Source of the DNA: Zunongwangia sp. HGR-M22
GTDB taxonomy: Bacteria > Bacteroidota > Bacteroidia > Flavobacteriales > Flavobacteriaceae
Length of the DNA stretch: 64,000 bases
NCBI RefSeq assembly: GCF_027594425.1
Contig: NZ_CP115159.1
Location: 3,805,001 to 3,869,000 of the forward strand
Direction: 5' to 3'
The position numbers and the translations under genes were made by a program. The notes beneath the pieces are model-generated. The model searched no databases. It had not been told where the DNA came from and worked only from the letters and a program-made list of their open reading frames with translations. The number at the start of each line of letters is the position of its first letter. Position 1 is the first letter of the stretch. Shown here one piece after another: positions 36,131 to 46,067 of the stretch.

Positions 36131-37429
36131 ATGAAATACGATCAAATAGACCGCAAACTTTTTATTAAAAACCGAAAAAACTTTATGGAACGCATGGTTC
36201 CCGGGGGATTAGCTGTTTTTAATGCTAATGATGTGTTCCCGATTGGGGCCGATAGTACCATGCCTTTTCAGCAAAATCGAGATTTATTCTATCTAAGCGG
36301 AGTGGATCAGGAGGAAGCAATTTTAGTTTTATTCCCGGATGCTCCAAAACCAGAACACCGGGAAATACTTTTCTTAACCGAAACCAATCCGCATATAGCT
36401 GTTTGGGAAGGCGAAAAACTTACCAAAGAAAAAGCTTTTGAAGTAAGCGGTATCAAAACGGTCTACTGGCTACAGGATTTCGAGAAAATCTTTTTTGAAG
36501 TTATGGCACAGTCTGAGACTATTTATTTTAATAAAAATGAGCATTATCGTGTTCAGGGCAGCATCCAGACAGAAACCCGTGACGATCGCTTTATAAAATG
36601 GTGTAAAGAAAAATACCCGGCGCACCAGGTTGCTAAAAGTAACCCCATCTTGCAAAGGTTACGTGCTGTAAAAGATCCTATCGAGTTGGATTTAATGCAA
36701 AAAGCCTGCGATATTACCGAGAAGGCTTTTAGAAGAGCTCTTAAATTCACGAAACCTGGTGTTTGGGAATATGAAATCGAAGCTGAATACTGGCACGAAA
36801 TGATTAGAAATCGTTCTAAAGGTTTTGCATACACTCCTATTATTGCCAGCGGAAATAACGCCAACGTCCTCCACTACACTGAAAATAATCAACAATGTAA
36901 AGCTGGCGAGCTTATATTACTAGATACAGGAGCCGAGTATGCAAACTATTCAAGCGATATGACAAGATCGATCCCGGTTTCTGGAAAATTCACCGAACGC
37001 CAAAAACAAATTTACAACACGGTTAATAAAGTAAAATCTGAATCTACAAAATGGCTTAGACCGGGAACTATGTGGGACGAGTTTCATAAAGAAGTTGGAA
37101 AACTAATGACTTCAGAATTGCTTGATCTTGGATTACTAGATAAAGCCGATGTTCAAAATGAAAACCCAGATTGGCCAGCTTACAAGAAATATTTTATGCA
37201 TGGCACAGCTCACAATATTGGTTTGGATACACATGACTACGGAATTTTAACTGAGCCTATGAAAGCCAATCAGGTTTTTACTGTTGAACCTGGAATCTAT
37301 TTACCTGACGAAGGTTTCGGAATTCGACTTGAAGATGATGTTGTAATCCAGGAAAAGGGAGAACCTTTTAATTTAATGCGAAATATCCCAATCGAAGCTG
37401 ATGAGATTGAGGAACTTATGAATTCATAA
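36131..37429 (+). CDS. pepP: Xaa-Pro aminopeptidase (M24B)
   Basis: 432 residues. It cleaves the N-terminal residue before proline. An aminopeptidase-P N-terminal domain (~1-150, with NRDLFYLSGVDQ) precedes the pita-bread catalytic domain. Metal ligands are visible in LLDTGAEYANYSSDMTRSIP (two Asp), HGTAHNIGLDTHD (His), TVEPGIYLP (Glu) and GIRLEDDVVI (Glu). No signal peptide, so cytoplasmic. I chose ATG 36131 because the in-frame TTG at 36104 adds nine residues with no family resemblance. A strong terminator follows. Confidence 0.93.
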   Translation: MKYDQIDRKLFIKNRKNFMERMVPGGLAVFNANDVFPIGADSTMPFQQNRDLFYLSGVDQEEAILVLFPDAPKPEHREILFLTETNPHIAVWEGEKLTKEKAFEVSGIKTVYWLQDFEKIFFEVMAQSETIYFNKNEHYRVQGSIQTETRDDRFIKWCKEKYPAHQVAKSNPILQRLRAVKDPIELDLMQKACDITEKAFRRALKFTKPGVWEYEIEAEYWHEMIRNRSKGFAYTPIIASGNNANVLHYTENNQQCKAGELILLDTGAEYANYSSDMTRSIPVSGKFTERQKQIYNTVNKVKSESTKWLRPGTMWDEFHKEVGKLMTSELLDLGLLDKADVQNENPDWPAYKKYFMHGTAHNIGLDTHDYGILTEPMKANQVFTVEPGIYLPDEGFGIRLEDDVVIQEKGEPFNLMRNIPIEADEIEELMNS

Positions 37430-37436
37430 AAAATAC

Positions 37437-37484
37437 AAAAAGGCCACAGAAATTGATTTTTACGTCAATTTTGCGGCCTTTTTT
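37437..37484 (+). terminator. Terminator of pepP, touching the next gene
   Basis: AAAAAGGCC pairs with GGCCTTTTT, with an inner stem AAATTGA/TCAATTT. The T run ends at 37484, only 7-13 nt before the start codon of the following gene. Confidence 0.85.
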
Positions 37485-37496
37485 AATGTAATGCTT

Positions 37497-38267
37497 ATGA
37501 AAATACTGCATAAAAATACACAATTAAAGTTTACAAAAAAGGGAAAAGGCAATCCTTTGATACTTTTACATGGATTTTTAGAAACAAAAGAAATTTGGAG
37601 AGACTACCAGCAACTACTTTCTAAAGATCGCCAGGTAGTTACGATTGATCTTTTAGGACATGGCGAATCGGGAAGTACCGGCGAAGTCCATTCTATGGAA
37701 GACATGTGCGATGCCGTAATTACTGTGCTCGATTACTTAGAAATTAAACAAGCTAGCTTCGCAGGACATTCAATGGGTGGTTACGTGATTATGGAGATCT
37801 TAAAAAAACATCCTAAAAAAATCACTAAAATAAGTCTTGTTAATTCCTCTCCTGCTGAAGACAATTCTGAAAAAAAAGAAAATAGAAATCGAGTAGCCAG
37901 CCTAGTAAGAAAAAATAAAAAAGCTTTTGTAAGTATGGCTATATCTAATCTTCTTACCGCTGAAAACAACAAAAAATACAAACCAGAAATTGAGCTATTA
38001 AAAAGTGAAGCACAGAAAATGTCTTCAGAAAATATAATTGCAGCTACGTTGGGAATGAGAGACCGCGGGGATAGCACTGAAGCTTTAAAGCAATTTAACG
38101 GGGATAAATTTATAATCTTAGGTATGCAAGATCCGGTATTAGATACTACAAAAATAACGCAAATTGCAAAAAGCACACATACCAATTTGATAGCCTTCCC
38201 GGATGGTCATTTATCATATATTGAGAATAAAGATCAATTATTACATTTTTTACAATCAAAAAGCTAA
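37497..38267 (+). CDS. Alpha/beta hydrolase
   Basis: 256 residues with the full alpha/beta-hydrolase set: oxyanion region LILLHGFLETKEIW, nucleophile elbow GHSMGGYVIM, acid strand near ILGMQDPVLD and catalytic His in PDGHLSYIE. It resembles the MhpC/BioH-like group, but substrate cannot be assigned. The start may be ATG 37491 or ATG 37497; I chose the second because it leaves slightly more leader after the preceding terminator hairpin. Confidence 0.85.
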   Translation: MKILHKNTQLKFTKKGKGNPLILLHGFLETKEIWRDYQQLLSKDRQVVTIDLLGHGESGSTGEVHSMEDMCDAVITVLDYLEIKQASFAGHSMGGYVIMEILKKHPKKITKISLVNSSPAEDNSEKKENRNRVASLVRKNKKAFVSMAISNLLTAENNKKYKPEIELLKSEAQKMSSENIIAATLGMRDRGDSTEALKQFNGDKFIILGMQDPVLDTTKITQIAKSTHTNLIAFPDGHLSYIENKDQLLHFLQSKS

Positions 38268-38298
38268 AAAATAATCTTTAACAAAAAATTGGCTGTTT

Positions 38299-38330
38299 TT
38301 TGGGAATTTCGTAAGAGTTTAGTAACTTTA
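38299..38330 (+). promoter_or_regulatory. Promoter of the small zinc-ribbon gene
   Basis: TTTG (38299-38302), 20 nt, TAACTTTA (38323-38330). Its position places the transcription start near 38336, so translation must begin at ATG 38361 and not further upstream. Confidence 0.6.
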
Positions 38331-38360
38331 TGGTGTCAAAAAATTAAAAATCAAGCTTTT

Positions 38361-38618
38361 ATGAAAGACACCCCCAATAAATTTTCTTTCGCTAAAGTAT
38401 ACTGCAAGATTTTTGGCCATAAGTTAAAGGTGACTAAAAATGTCACCGATCATGTGCACGAATACAAATGCGCTAATTGCGGACAAGAAATGACAGATAC
38501 AGCGAATGGATTTTTAGCACCCCTAACAAAGAAATTTAAGGATACGAACAATTACATCGCCAAAATCCACAGAAAACGTAAAAACCGTCGATTGCGCCAT
38601 TACGCCAAAGCCTCTTAA
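38361..38618 (+). CDS. Small basic zinc-ribbon-like protein
   Basis: 85 residues. A CANCGQE knuckle with a preceding Cys and His (YCKIFGHKL ... HVHEYKC) suggests one zinc-binding unit, and the C-terminal 20 residues are strongly basic (KIHRKRKNRRLRHYAKAS). This could bind nucleic acid, but no function is known to me. The upstream promoter overlaps the longer possible reading frame from 38289, which is why the ATG at 38361 is preferred. It overlaps the end of thiL by 4 nt. Confidence 0.7.
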   Translation: MKDTPNKFSFAKVYCKIFGHKLKVTKNVTDHVHEYKCANCGQEMTDTANGFLAPLTKKFKDTNNYIAKIHRKRKNRRLRHYAKAS

Positions 38619-39670
38619 GCTTTATCTTCATCCATCGAATTCCAACCTCTGGCGACCAATGGAATGGCTTGGTTTGCACGTGTAATTAAATGCATACCGG
38701 CATTTTCATCATTCATATGTCCAATTACGGTAAGATTAGGGTTGCCCTTAATTTTATCGAAATCTGATTGGGAAATAGTAAACAGAAGTTCGTAATCTTC
38801 ACCGCCACTTAAAGCAATAGTGGTACTATCAATCTCAAATTCCTCGCATACCGATATCATTGCAGGATCCAAAGGAATTTTCTCCTCATAAAGACTCACT
38901 CCTGTTTTCGAGTTTTTGCATAAATGTATTATTTCAGAAGATAAACCATCACTAATATCGATCATAGATGTTGGTTTAACCCCAAGTTCTTTTAAAAGTG
39001 GCGGAATATCTTTACGAGCTTCCGGCTTTAGTTGACGTTCGATCAAATAGGTATACTGGTCCAAATCTGGCTGAGCATTAGGATTAGCTTTAAAAACCTG
39101 TTTTTCTCTCTCTAAAACCTGTAACCCCATGTAAGCAGCTCCCAGATCACCGGTTACTACCAGTAAATCATTTGGCTTGGCACCACTGCGGTAAACGATG
39201 TCTTCTTTATCTGCTTCCCCAAATACAGAAATACTAATAAAAAGTCCTGAAGTTGAAGAAGTGGTATCCCCTCCCACAACATCAATATTATATAAATCTG
39301 CAGCCAATTTAATCCCTGCATACAATTCTTCTAAAGCTTCTACCGGGAAACGATTTGACGCCGCTACAGAAACCGTAATATGTGTCGCTTTAGCATTCAT
39401 TGCGTAGATATCGGATGCATTAACCATTACCGATTTATATCCTAAATGCTTTAGCGGCATATAAGCAAGATCAAAATGAACTCCTTCAACAAGCATATCT
39501 GTGCTCACTAAGGCCTGCTTATCTTGAAAATCAAGCACAGCAGCATCATCGCCAATTGCTTTCACAGTAGAAGTATGCTTAGGTGAAAAGTGTTTTGTTA
39601 GATGATCTATAAGTCCAAATTCTCCTAACTCAGATAAACTTGTTCTGGTTTGCCCACTATTATCAAACAT
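38615..39670 (-). CDS. thiL: Thiamine-monophosphate kinase
   Basis: 351 residues. It phosphorylates thiamine monophosphate to the active diphosphate. ThiL hallmarks: ELGEFGLIDHLTKHF, KAIGDDAAVL near residue 40-49, STDMLVEGVHFD, GGDTTSS and MIDISDGLSSEI, then SGGEDYELLFT. No other thiamine genes are nearby and no TPP riboswitch was seen upstream. It converges on the small zinc-ribbon gene. Confidence 0.95.
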   Translation of the reverse strand: MFDNSGQTRTSLSELGEFGLIDHLTKHFSPKHTSTVKAIGDDAAVLDFQDKQALVSTDMLVEGVHFDLAYMPLKHLGYKSVMVNASDIYAMNAKATHITVSVAASNRFPVEALEELYAGIKLAADLYNIDVVGGDTTSSTSGLFISISVFGEADKEDIVYRSGAKPNDLLVVTGDLGAAYMGLQVLEREKQVFKANPNAQPDLDQYTYLIERQLKPEARKDIPPLLKELGVKPTSMIDISDGLSSEIIHLCKNSKTGVSLYEEKIPLDPAMISVCEEFEIDSTTIALSGGEDYELLFTISQSDFDKIKGNPNLTVIGHMNDENAGMHLITRANQAIPLVARGWNSMDEDKA

Positions 39671-39930
39671 TGCAAATAATTTTTATGCAAAATAAACGAA
39701 TATTATTTCAACTGCATATTCAAAACAGATTTTATATGTATTAATGAAAGGTTTATAATAAAATCCTACTAAAGCATTAAGAATAAAAGACCATCGGAAG
39801 GTTTTTGTAACAAAACAATCCTGCTATTGCCAATTCCGGTGTTGCAATAGCATTAAATTTCAATCGAATACATTTATCAATGCATTCTTAAAACAAATAT
39901 TGCCGATATGGTAAAACGCTTGTTTTAATG

Positions 39931-39938
39931 TATATTTG
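39931..39938 (+). promoter_or_regulatory. -7 element of the suf operon promoter
   Basis: TATATTTG matches TAnnTTTG exactly and lies 30 nt before the first suf gene. No clear -33 TTTG at standard spacing and no Rrf2/IscR-like site were recognised in the 297-nt gap 39671-39967. Confidence 0.6.
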
Positions 39939-39967
39939 TAACCGATTTAAAATAATCTTTTTTAGCT

Positions 39968-40297
39968 ATGATTAAAGTTAGTGAAGACGCAAGAAAAAAG
40001 ATTTCTGCTCTTATGGAAGAAGAAGGTTTTAACAGCCTTCAGGATTTTGTGCGTGTCGGCGTAAAGAGTGGCGGTTGTTCAGGTTTATCGTATGAATTAA
40101 AATTCGATAAAGCTAAAGCTGAAGATGATAAACTTTTTGAAGACAACAATATTAAAATTGTGGTAGATAAACGCAGTGTATTATATCTTGCCGGAACTAT
40201 TTTAGAATATTCTGGCGGATTAAATGGAAAAGGATTTATTTTTAATAATCCTAACGCCCAAAGAACCTGCGGATGTGGAGAAAGTTTTTCCCTTTAA
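39968..40297 (+). CDS. sufA: SufA/HesB-type iron-sulfur carrier
   Basis: 109 residues of the A-type carrier family, which passes assembled Fe-S clusters to client proteins. The three conserved cysteines are in VKSGGCSGLSYEL and the C-terminal RTCGCGESF. First gene of the suf operon in this window, preceded by a TATATTTG promoter element. IscA-type naming is equally possible from sequence; the SUF context decides. Confidence 0.92.
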   Translation: MIKVSEDARKKISALMEEEGFNSLQDFVRVGVKSGGCSGLSYELKFDKAKAEDDKLFEDNNIKIVVDKRSVLYLAGTILEYSGGLNGKGFIFNNPNAQRTCGCGESFSL

Positions 40298-40330
40298 AAA
40301 AGTTTAAAATTAAAGGTTTAAAATTCGAAG

Positions 40331-40720
40331 TTGGCGACGATTAAACAATTTGAAGATTTAGAAATTTGGCAGAAGTCCAGAGAAATTTGTCAGATTGTTT
40401 ATAATTTGAAAAAGAATACAAATCTTAAAAATGACTATAAATTATATAGTCAATTAAACGGATCCTCAGGTTCTATAATGGATAATATAGCCGAAGGTTT
40501 TGAAAGAAACGGAAATAGAGAATTTATTCAATTTCTTTCAATTGCAAAGGCATCATGTGGAGAGACAAGGTCACAAATATATAGAGCTTTTGATCGCGGA
40601 TATTTAAATGAAGATGATTTTGAAGATTTTAAGAGCAAAGTTATTTCATTGAGCAGGCAAATAAATGGTTTTATAGACTATTTGCAAAAGAGTGATTTTA
40701 AAGGAACGAAATTTAAATAA
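40331..40720 (+). CDS. Four-helix-bundle (S23/IVP-type) protein inserted in the suf operon
   Basis: 129 residues of the 23S rRNA intervening-sequence-protein type: FEDLEIWQKSREI, SGSIMDNIAEGFERNGNREFIQFLSIAKASCGETRSQ, then an amphipathic helix. These small proteins occur as scattered, often mobile-looking genes in Bacteroidota, with no firm role. It starts with TTG (40331), since no ATG is available before the conserved core. The 33- and 35-nt flanks are rich in GTTTAAAATT / CTTAAATTTT, near-inverted pieces. It breaks the usual sufA-sufB neighbourhood. Confidence 0.85.
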   Translation: MATIKQFEDLEIWQKSREICQIVYNLKKNTNLKNDYKLYSQLNGSSGSIMDNIAEGFERNGNREFIQFLSIAKASCGETRSQIYRAFDRGYLNEDDFEDFKSKVISLSRQINGFIDYLQKSDFKGTKFK

Positions 40721-40755
40721 CCTTAAATTTTGAGCCTTGAATATAAAATACAGAG

Positions 40756-42201
40756 ATGGCATATACTGAAGACGACTTAAAAAAAGAACTCGAAACCAAA
40801 GAATACGAGTATGGGTTTTATACCGATATAGAATCTGATACTTTTCCTATTGGTTTGAATGAAGATATTGTTAGAGCAATTTCTAAAAAGAAAGAGGAAC
40901 CAGAATGGATGACAGAATGGAGACTTGAAGCATATAGAGAATGGGAGAAAATGACAGAACCAGAATGGGCAAACGTTCATTATGAAAAACCTAATTTTCA
41001 GAACATCTCTTATTATTCTGCTCCTAATAAAAAACCGAAATACGAAAGTTTGGACGAGGTAGATCCTGAGTTATTGGATACCTTCAAAAAACTTGGAATA
41101 TCGCTAGACGAGCAAAAGAAATTGGCTGGTGTTGCTGTAGATGTGGTTATGGATTCAGTTTCTGTAACTACAACTTTTAAAAAGACCTTAGCTGAAAAAG
41201 GAATTATTTTCTGCTCTATTTCTGAAGCAATAAAAGAACATCCAGAACTAGTTAAGAAATATATTGGGAGCGTTGTACCTAAGAAAGATAATTTTTATGC
41301 TGCATTAAATTCCGCAGTATTTAGTGATGGATCTTTCTGTTATATTCCGAAAGGCGTTCGTTGCCCTATGGAACTTTCTACCTATTTCAGAATTAATCAG
41401 GCAGGTACCGGGCAATTCGAAAGAACGCTAGTGGTAGCAGACGAATCTAGTTACGTAAGTTACTTAGAAGGCTGTACTGCACCAACACGTGATGAGAATC
41501 AATTACATGCTGCCGTAGTAGAACTGGTAGCGCTAGATGATGCTGAAATAAAATACAGTACCGTTCAAAACTGGTTCCCAGGCAGTAAAGATGGTAAAGG
41601 TGGTGTTTATAATTTTGTAACCAAAAGAGGGATTTGCGAAAAAAACGCAAAAATCTCATGGACACAGGTAGAAACAGGATCTGCAGTAACCTGGAAGTAT
41701 CCTTCATGTATCCTAAAAGGCGATAACTCTGTTGGAGAATTTTATTCGATCGCTGTAACCAATAATTTTCAGCAGGCAGATACCGGTACTAAAATGATTC
41801 ATCTTGGTAAAAACACTAAGAGTACCATTATCTCTAAAGGTATTTCAGCAGGAAAATCACAAAATTCATATCGTGGTTTAGTGCAGATTAATCCCCGGGC
41901 TGAAAATGCTAGAAACTTTTCACAATGTGATTCGCTGTTAATGGGTAATGAATGTGGTGCACACACGTTTCCTTATATCGAAGCTAAAAACAAAACTGCA
42001 AAAGTAGAGCACGAAGCAACTACAAGTAAAATTGGAGAAGATCAAATTTTTTACTGTAACCAAAGAGGAATCGATACTGAAAAAGCTATCGCATTAATCG
42101 TTAACGGTTTTAGTAAAGAGGTTTTAAATAAACTTCCTATGGAATTTGCTGTGGAAGCTCAAAAACTACTTGAAATTTCTTTGGAAGGATCGGTAGGATA
42201 A
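40756..42201 (+). CDS. sufB: Fe-S cluster assembly protein SufB
   Basis: 481 residues, normal for SufB. It forms the scaffold complex with SufC and SufD on which clusters are built. Typical blocks are [53 protein letters not shown] and the C-terminal [18 protein letters not shown]. Cys and Glu residues of the core beta-helix are present (e.g. [16 protein letters not shown]). Confidence 0.97.
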   Translation: MAYTEDDLKKELETKEYEYGFYTDIESDTFPIGLNEDIVRAISKKKEEPEWMTEWRLEAYREWEKMTEPEWANVHYEKPNFQNISYYSAPNKKPKYESLDEVDPELLDTFKKLGISLDEQKKLAGVAVDVVMDSVSVTTTFKKTLAEKGIIFCSISEAIKEHPELVKKYIGSVVPKKDNFYAALNSAVFSDGSFCYIPKGVRCPMELSTYFRINQAGTGQFERTLVVADESSYVSYLEGCTAPTRDENQLHAAVVELVALDDAEIKYSTVQNWFPGSKDGKGGVYNFVTKRGICEKNAKISWTQVETGSAVTWKYPSCILKGDNSVGEFYSIAVTNNFQQADTGTKMIHLGKNTKSTIISKGISAGKSQNSYRGLVQINPRAENARNFSQCDSLLMGNECGAHTFPYIEAKNKTAKVEHEATTSKIGEDQIFYCNQRGIDTEKAIALIVNGFSKEVLNKLPMEFAVEAQKLLEISLEGSVG

Positions 42202-42213
42202 TTTAAGAATCTC

Positions 42214-42597
42214 ATGAAAAAGATTTTGTGCATATTTTTACTAGCGCTTATTTGTATTGGCTGTGAAGAAGAACCTGAAAGTACTGTTGAAAAAAGTACC
42301 GTTATAGAAACAGAACAAGACACAGTTCCTACACTTATAGGGAATTTTATTTATGCTGATGAAGCTGCACTTTTTAGAGGGGAAGACTTTATTTATAATG
42401 TTGAAATCGATAGCCTAAGCCGCTCTTTAGCACATCAATTAAAAGCTTACAAAACCGATGATTTTGAAATGATTCCGGTTAAAGTAAGAGGTAAAATAAA
42501 GCAAAGTCCTGGACAAACGGGGATTAGAAAAAATTTAGAATTACGAGAAATTATAGCTGTCTTGGCCGATAGCACAAAAAATAATAGCAAAGAATAA
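42214..42597 (+). CDS. Small lipoprotein between sufB and sufC
   Basis: 127 residues. Signal peptide with lipobox CIGC (Cys17), followed by an acidic linker and a compact domain I do not recognise ([27 protein letters not shown] ... [13 protein letters not shown]). It would be tethered to a membrane outside the cytoplasm, so a direct part in cytoplasmic cluster assembly is unlikely; the position may only reflect co-regulation. Start is 12 nt after sufB and the gap to sufC is 43 nt, so it is inside the operon. Confidence 0.78.
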   Translation: MKKILCIFLLALICIGCEEEPESTVEKSTVIETEQDTVPTLIGNFIYADEAALFRGEDFIYNVEIDSLSRSLAHQLKAYKTDDFEMIPVKVRGKIKQSPGQTGIRKNLELREIIAVLADSTKNNSKE

Positions 42598-42640
42598 CAA
42601 ACATAATTTGAGCGCATGCTCAAATGCATACCATATAATT

Positions 42641-43393
42641 ATGCTTAAGATAAAGAATTTACACGCAAGTATAGAAGAAAAGGAAATTCTTAAAGGAATT
42701 AATCTTGAGATTAATCCAGGAGAAGTACATGCCATCATGGGACCAAACGGCTCTGGTAAAAGTACATTATCCTCTGTTATTGCAGGTAAAGAAGAATACG
42801 AAATGACTGATGGTGAAATTATTTTCGAAGGAGAAGATTTATCTGAATTAGATCCCGAAGAAAGAGCTCACAAAGGCGTTTTCCTTTCGTTTCAATACCC
42901 AGTAGAAATTCCTGGTGTTTCTGTAACCAACTTTATGAAAACTGCAATTAACGCACATCGAAAAGCAAATGGTTTAGAAGACATGCCAGCAAATGAAATG
43001 CTTAAGCTTATCAGAGAAAAATCTGAATTACTGGAAATAGATCGCAAATTTTTATCAAGATCTCTTAACGAAGGCTTTTCTGGTGGTGAGAAGAAACGTA
43101 ATGAGATTTTCCAGATGGCAATGCTAGATCCTAAACTATCCATCTTAGACGAAACAGATTCTGGATTAGATATCGATGCTCTTAAAATTGTTTCTAACGG
43201 TGTGAATAAACTTAGAAACGAAAACAACGCCGTTCTGGTAATCACACACTATCAAAGACTTTTAAATTATATCGTACCAGATGTAGTTCATGTTTTGATT
43301 GACGGTAAAATTGTAAAAACAGGCGGTAAAGAACTGGCTTACGAATTGGAAGAAAGAGGGTACGATTGGATTAAGCAGGAAAGCGCAGTTTAA
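42641..43393 (+). CDS. sufC: Fe-S cluster assembly ATPase SufC
   Basis: 250 residues, ABC-type ATPase driving the SufBCD scaffold. Walker [10 protein letters not shown] (~34-42), signature [10 protein letters not shown], and the SufC-specific Walker [18 protein letters not shown] 42641 is preferred over the upstream TTG at 42608 because [17 protein letters not shown] matches the known SufC N-terminus. Confidence 0.97.
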   Translation: MLKIKNLHASIEEKEILKGINLEINPGEVHAIMGPNGSGKSTLSSVIAGKEEYEMTDGEIIFEGEDLSELDPEERAHKGVFLSFQYPVEIPGVSVTNFMKTAINAHRKANGLEDMPANEMLKLIREKSELLEIDRKFLSRSLNEGFSGGEKKRNEIFQMAMLDPKLSILDETDSGLDIDALKIVSNGVNKLRNENNAVLVITHYQRLLNYIVPDVVHVLIDGKIVKTGGKELAYELEERGYDWIKQESAV

Positions 43394-43466
43394 TACTGAA
43401 ATTCAATAAAATCAATGGGATTTTCCCGAATTATGAATTTGTATTACAACTGATAAACTGAAGAAA

Positions 43467-44780
43467 ATGGAATTAAAAGATAAATTAGTATCATCATTTT
43501 TAGCTTTCGACGAGCAATATCAGGTGGATGATGATGTTCAGCAAATAAGAAGCCAGGCGATTAAAGAATTTGAAACGCTTGGGTTTCCTTCTAAAAAGCA
43601 GGAAGATTGGAAATATACTTCTTTAAAATCTACTCTTAAGCACGATTACAGTGTTTTTCCTAAAAAGGAAGATGCGATAGAATATAGCCAAATCAAGCAA
43701 TACCTTATTCACGATATCGATACTTATGATTTGGTATTTATCGATGGTATTTATTCTTCTCATTTATCTAACACTACACACGATAAGATCGATGTTTGTT
43801 TAATGTCTTCTGCATTAAACAAAACAAAGTTTAAGCCGGTAATAGATAATTATTTCAATAAACTAGCACCTAAAAACGGTATAAATTCGCTAAATACCGC
43901 CTTCACCAAAGAAGGTGCGTACATCCATATCCACAAAAATACAATGGCCGATAAGCCAATTCAGATCATAAATTTCTCTACAGGAAATGAGTCTTCTTTA
44001 TTGCTTCAGCCAAGAAACCTTGTGGTAGTCGACGAAAATTCTCATGTACAAATTATCGAGAGACATCAAAGTCTTACCGATCATCCGGTGCTAACAAACT
44101 CGGTAACAGAGGTATTTGCAGATCGTCGTGCGATCGTAGATTATTATAAAATCCAGAATGATAAGACAAGTTCCTCTTTAATAGATAATACGTTTATCGA
44201 GCAGAAAGACGAAAGCAATTGTTCTGTACATACATTCTCTTTAGGCGGAAATCTTACCAGAAATAATCTAAACTTCTATCAAAAAGGAGAAAGAATCGAC
44301 TCTACCATGAAAGGAGTTACGATTATCGAAGGAAAACAACACGTAGATCACAACACACTGGTTCATCACATTTATCCAAATTGTGAGAGCCACCAGGATT
44401 ATAAAGGAATCTTTTCCGATAAATCTGTAGGTGTTTTTAATGGGAAAGTAGTTGTAGAAAAAGAAGCACAGAAAACCAATGCATATCAATCCAACAACAA
44501 TATCCTGGTAGATGATAAAGCAACGATAAACTCCAAACCTCAGCTAGAGATCTTTGCAGATGATGTACGTTGTAGCCATGGTTGTACAATTGGACAGTTA
44601 GACGAGGATGCTTTATTTTATTTACAATCGCGTGGAATTCCGCATAAAGAAGCTCGTGGATTATTGATGTATGCCTTCGCAAACAACGTTTTAGCAAGCG
44701 TCAAAATTCCTGAAATTAAGAAAAGAATCAATAATATTATTGCTGAAAAACTAGGCGTAGAACTAGGTTTCAATTTATAG
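43467..44780 (+). CDS. sufD: Fe-S cluster assembly protein SufD
   Basis: 437 residues, the SufB paralogue that completes the SufBC2D complex. Typical features: EDWKYTSLKSTLKHDY at the N-terminus, the beta-helix core, FADDVRCSHGCTIGQLDEDALFYLQSRGIP (conserved His/Cys) and LLMYAFANNVL. It follows sufC after 73 nt. Confidence 0.96.
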   Translation: MELKDKLVSSFLAFDEQYQVDDDVQQIRSQAIKEFETLGFPSKKQEDWKYTSLKSTLKHDYSVFPKKEDAIEYSQIKQYLIHDIDTYDLVFIDGIYSSHLSNTTHDKIDVCLMSSALNKTKFKPVIDNYFNKLAPKNGINSLNTAFTKEGAYIHIHKNTMADKPIQIINFSTGNESSLLLQPRNLVVVDENSHVQIIERHQSLTDHPVLTNSVTEVFADRRAIVDYYKIQNDKTSSSLIDNTFIEQKDESNCSVHTFSLGGNLTRNNLNFYQKGERIDSTMKGVTIIEGKQHVDHNTLVHHIYPNCESHQDYKGIFSDKSVGVFNGKVVVEKEAQKTNAYQSNNNILVDDKATINSKPQLEIFADDVRCSHGCTIGQLDEDALFYLQSRGIPHKEARGLLMYAFANNVLASVKIPEIKKRINNIIAEKLGVELGFNL

Positions 44781-44828
44781 ATAGCTATTTTTTAGGTAGC
44801 CCATTTTATTCAGCAAAAATTTTAAGAT

Positions 44829-46067
44829 ATGAGTACAGCTACTGAAGCATTAGAATATAGCGTAGAAAAAATTAGAGAGGATTTTCCTATTCTTAAACGA
44901 GAAGTAAACGGTTATCCTCTCGTTTATTTTGATAATGCTGCAACTTCACAAACACCGCAACAGGTAATCGACGTGATTGTAGATTATTACTCAAATTACA
45001 ATGCAAATATTCATCGCGGTGTCCATGCTTTATCTCAGGAAGCTACAGATAAGTATGAACATGCTCGCCATACGATACAAAAGCATTTTAATGCAGAAAA
45101 GGCACACGAAATCATTTTCACCTCTGGAACAACTCATGGGATAAATCTGGTTGCAAATGGTTTTGCTTCTTTGCTGAATCAAGGTGACGAAATTATCGTT
45201 TCTGCTTTGGAACATCATTCTAACATTGTACCGTGGCAGATTTTAGCTGAAAAAACTGGAGCGATTTTAAAGGTAATTCCAATGAACCAGGAGGGAGAAT
45301 TAATCTATTCTGCTTTTGAAGAATTACTTTCAGAAAAAACCAAACTTGTATTTTTAAATCATGTTTCCAATGCTTTAGGTACGGTAAATCCTATTGAAAA
45401 AATCATCACCAAAGCACACGAATATGATGTGGCAGTTTTAATAGATGGTGCCCAGGCAGCGCCACATATCAAAGCAGATGTACAGGCTTTAGATGTAGAT
45501 TTTTATGTAGTATCTGCCCATAAAATGTGTGGACCAACCGGTGTTGGCATGCTTTACGGAAAAGAAAAGTGGCTAAACAAATTACCTCCTTACCAAGGTG
45601 GTGGTGAGATGATCGCAACAGTAACTTTCGAGAAAACTACTTTTGCCGATCTTCCACATAAATTTGAAGCAGGAACTCCTAATATTTGCGGTGGGATCGC
45701 TTTTGGAGCAGCATTAGATTATATGAATGCTCTTGGTTTTGATAAGATTGCTTCTTACGAGGAAGAATTGCTTCATTATGCCACAAAAGAACTTCTGAAA
45801 ATAGACGGAATGGAGATTTACGGAGTTTCAAAAGAAAAAACAGCCGTAATTTCTTTCAATATTAACGGTATGCATCCGTATGATATCGGGACTATTCTCG
45901 ACAAATTGGGAATAGCAGTGAGAACCGGGCACCATTGTGCACAACCAATTATGGATTTTTATAAAATTCCGGGTACGGTTCGCGCTTCTTTTTCGTTTTA
46001 TAATACAAAAGAAGAAATAGATGCATTTATTAAAGCCGTTATTAAAGCTAAAACCATGCTTGCATAA
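44829..46067 (+). CDS. sufS: Cysteine desulfurase SufS
   Basis: 412 residues, PLP-dependent enzyme taking sulfur from cysteine for cluster assembly. FDNAATSQTP, TSGTTHGINLVA, the PLP-binding Lys in VVSAHKMCGPTGVG, and the sulfur-carrying Cys in RTGHHCAQPIM show a group-II (SufS/CsdA) desulfurase. It needs SufE, encoded two genes downstream. The 3' end overlaps the next gene by 8 nt. Confidence 0.97.
   Translation: MSTATEALEYSVEKIREDFPILKREVNGYPLVYFDNAATSQTPQQVIDVIVDYYSNYNANIHRGVHALSQEATDKYEHARHTIQKHFNAEKAHEIIFTSGTTHGINLVANGFASLLNQGDEIIVSALEHHSNIVPWQILAEKTGAILKVIPMNQEGELIYSAFEELLSEKTKLVFLNHVSNALGTVNPIEKIITKAHEYDVAVLIDGAQAAPHIKADVQALDVDFYVVSAHKMCGPTGVGMLYGKEKWLNKLPPYQGGGEMIATVTFEKTTFADLPHKFEAGTPNICGGIAFGAALDYMNALGFDKIASYEEELLHYATKELLKIDGMEIYGVSKEKTAVISFNINGMHPYDIGTILDKLGIAVRTGHHCAQPIMDFYKIPGTVRASFSFYNTKEEIDAFIKAVIKAKTMLA

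Noticed and set aside
38289-38360. Longer N-terminus of the small zinc-ribbon protein
   Set aside because: The probable promoter (38299-38330) lies inside that extension, so translation should begin at 38361.
38615-39967. A TPP riboswitch upstream of thiL
   Set aside because: No THI-box-like conserved segments or suitable hairpins were seen before the thiL start.
46021-46059. ATG 46021 as the start of the META-like lipoprotein
   Set aside because: It lies 47 nt inside sufS and spoils the lipoprotein signal; TTG 46060 gives a standard 19-residue signal ending at the lipobox cysteine.
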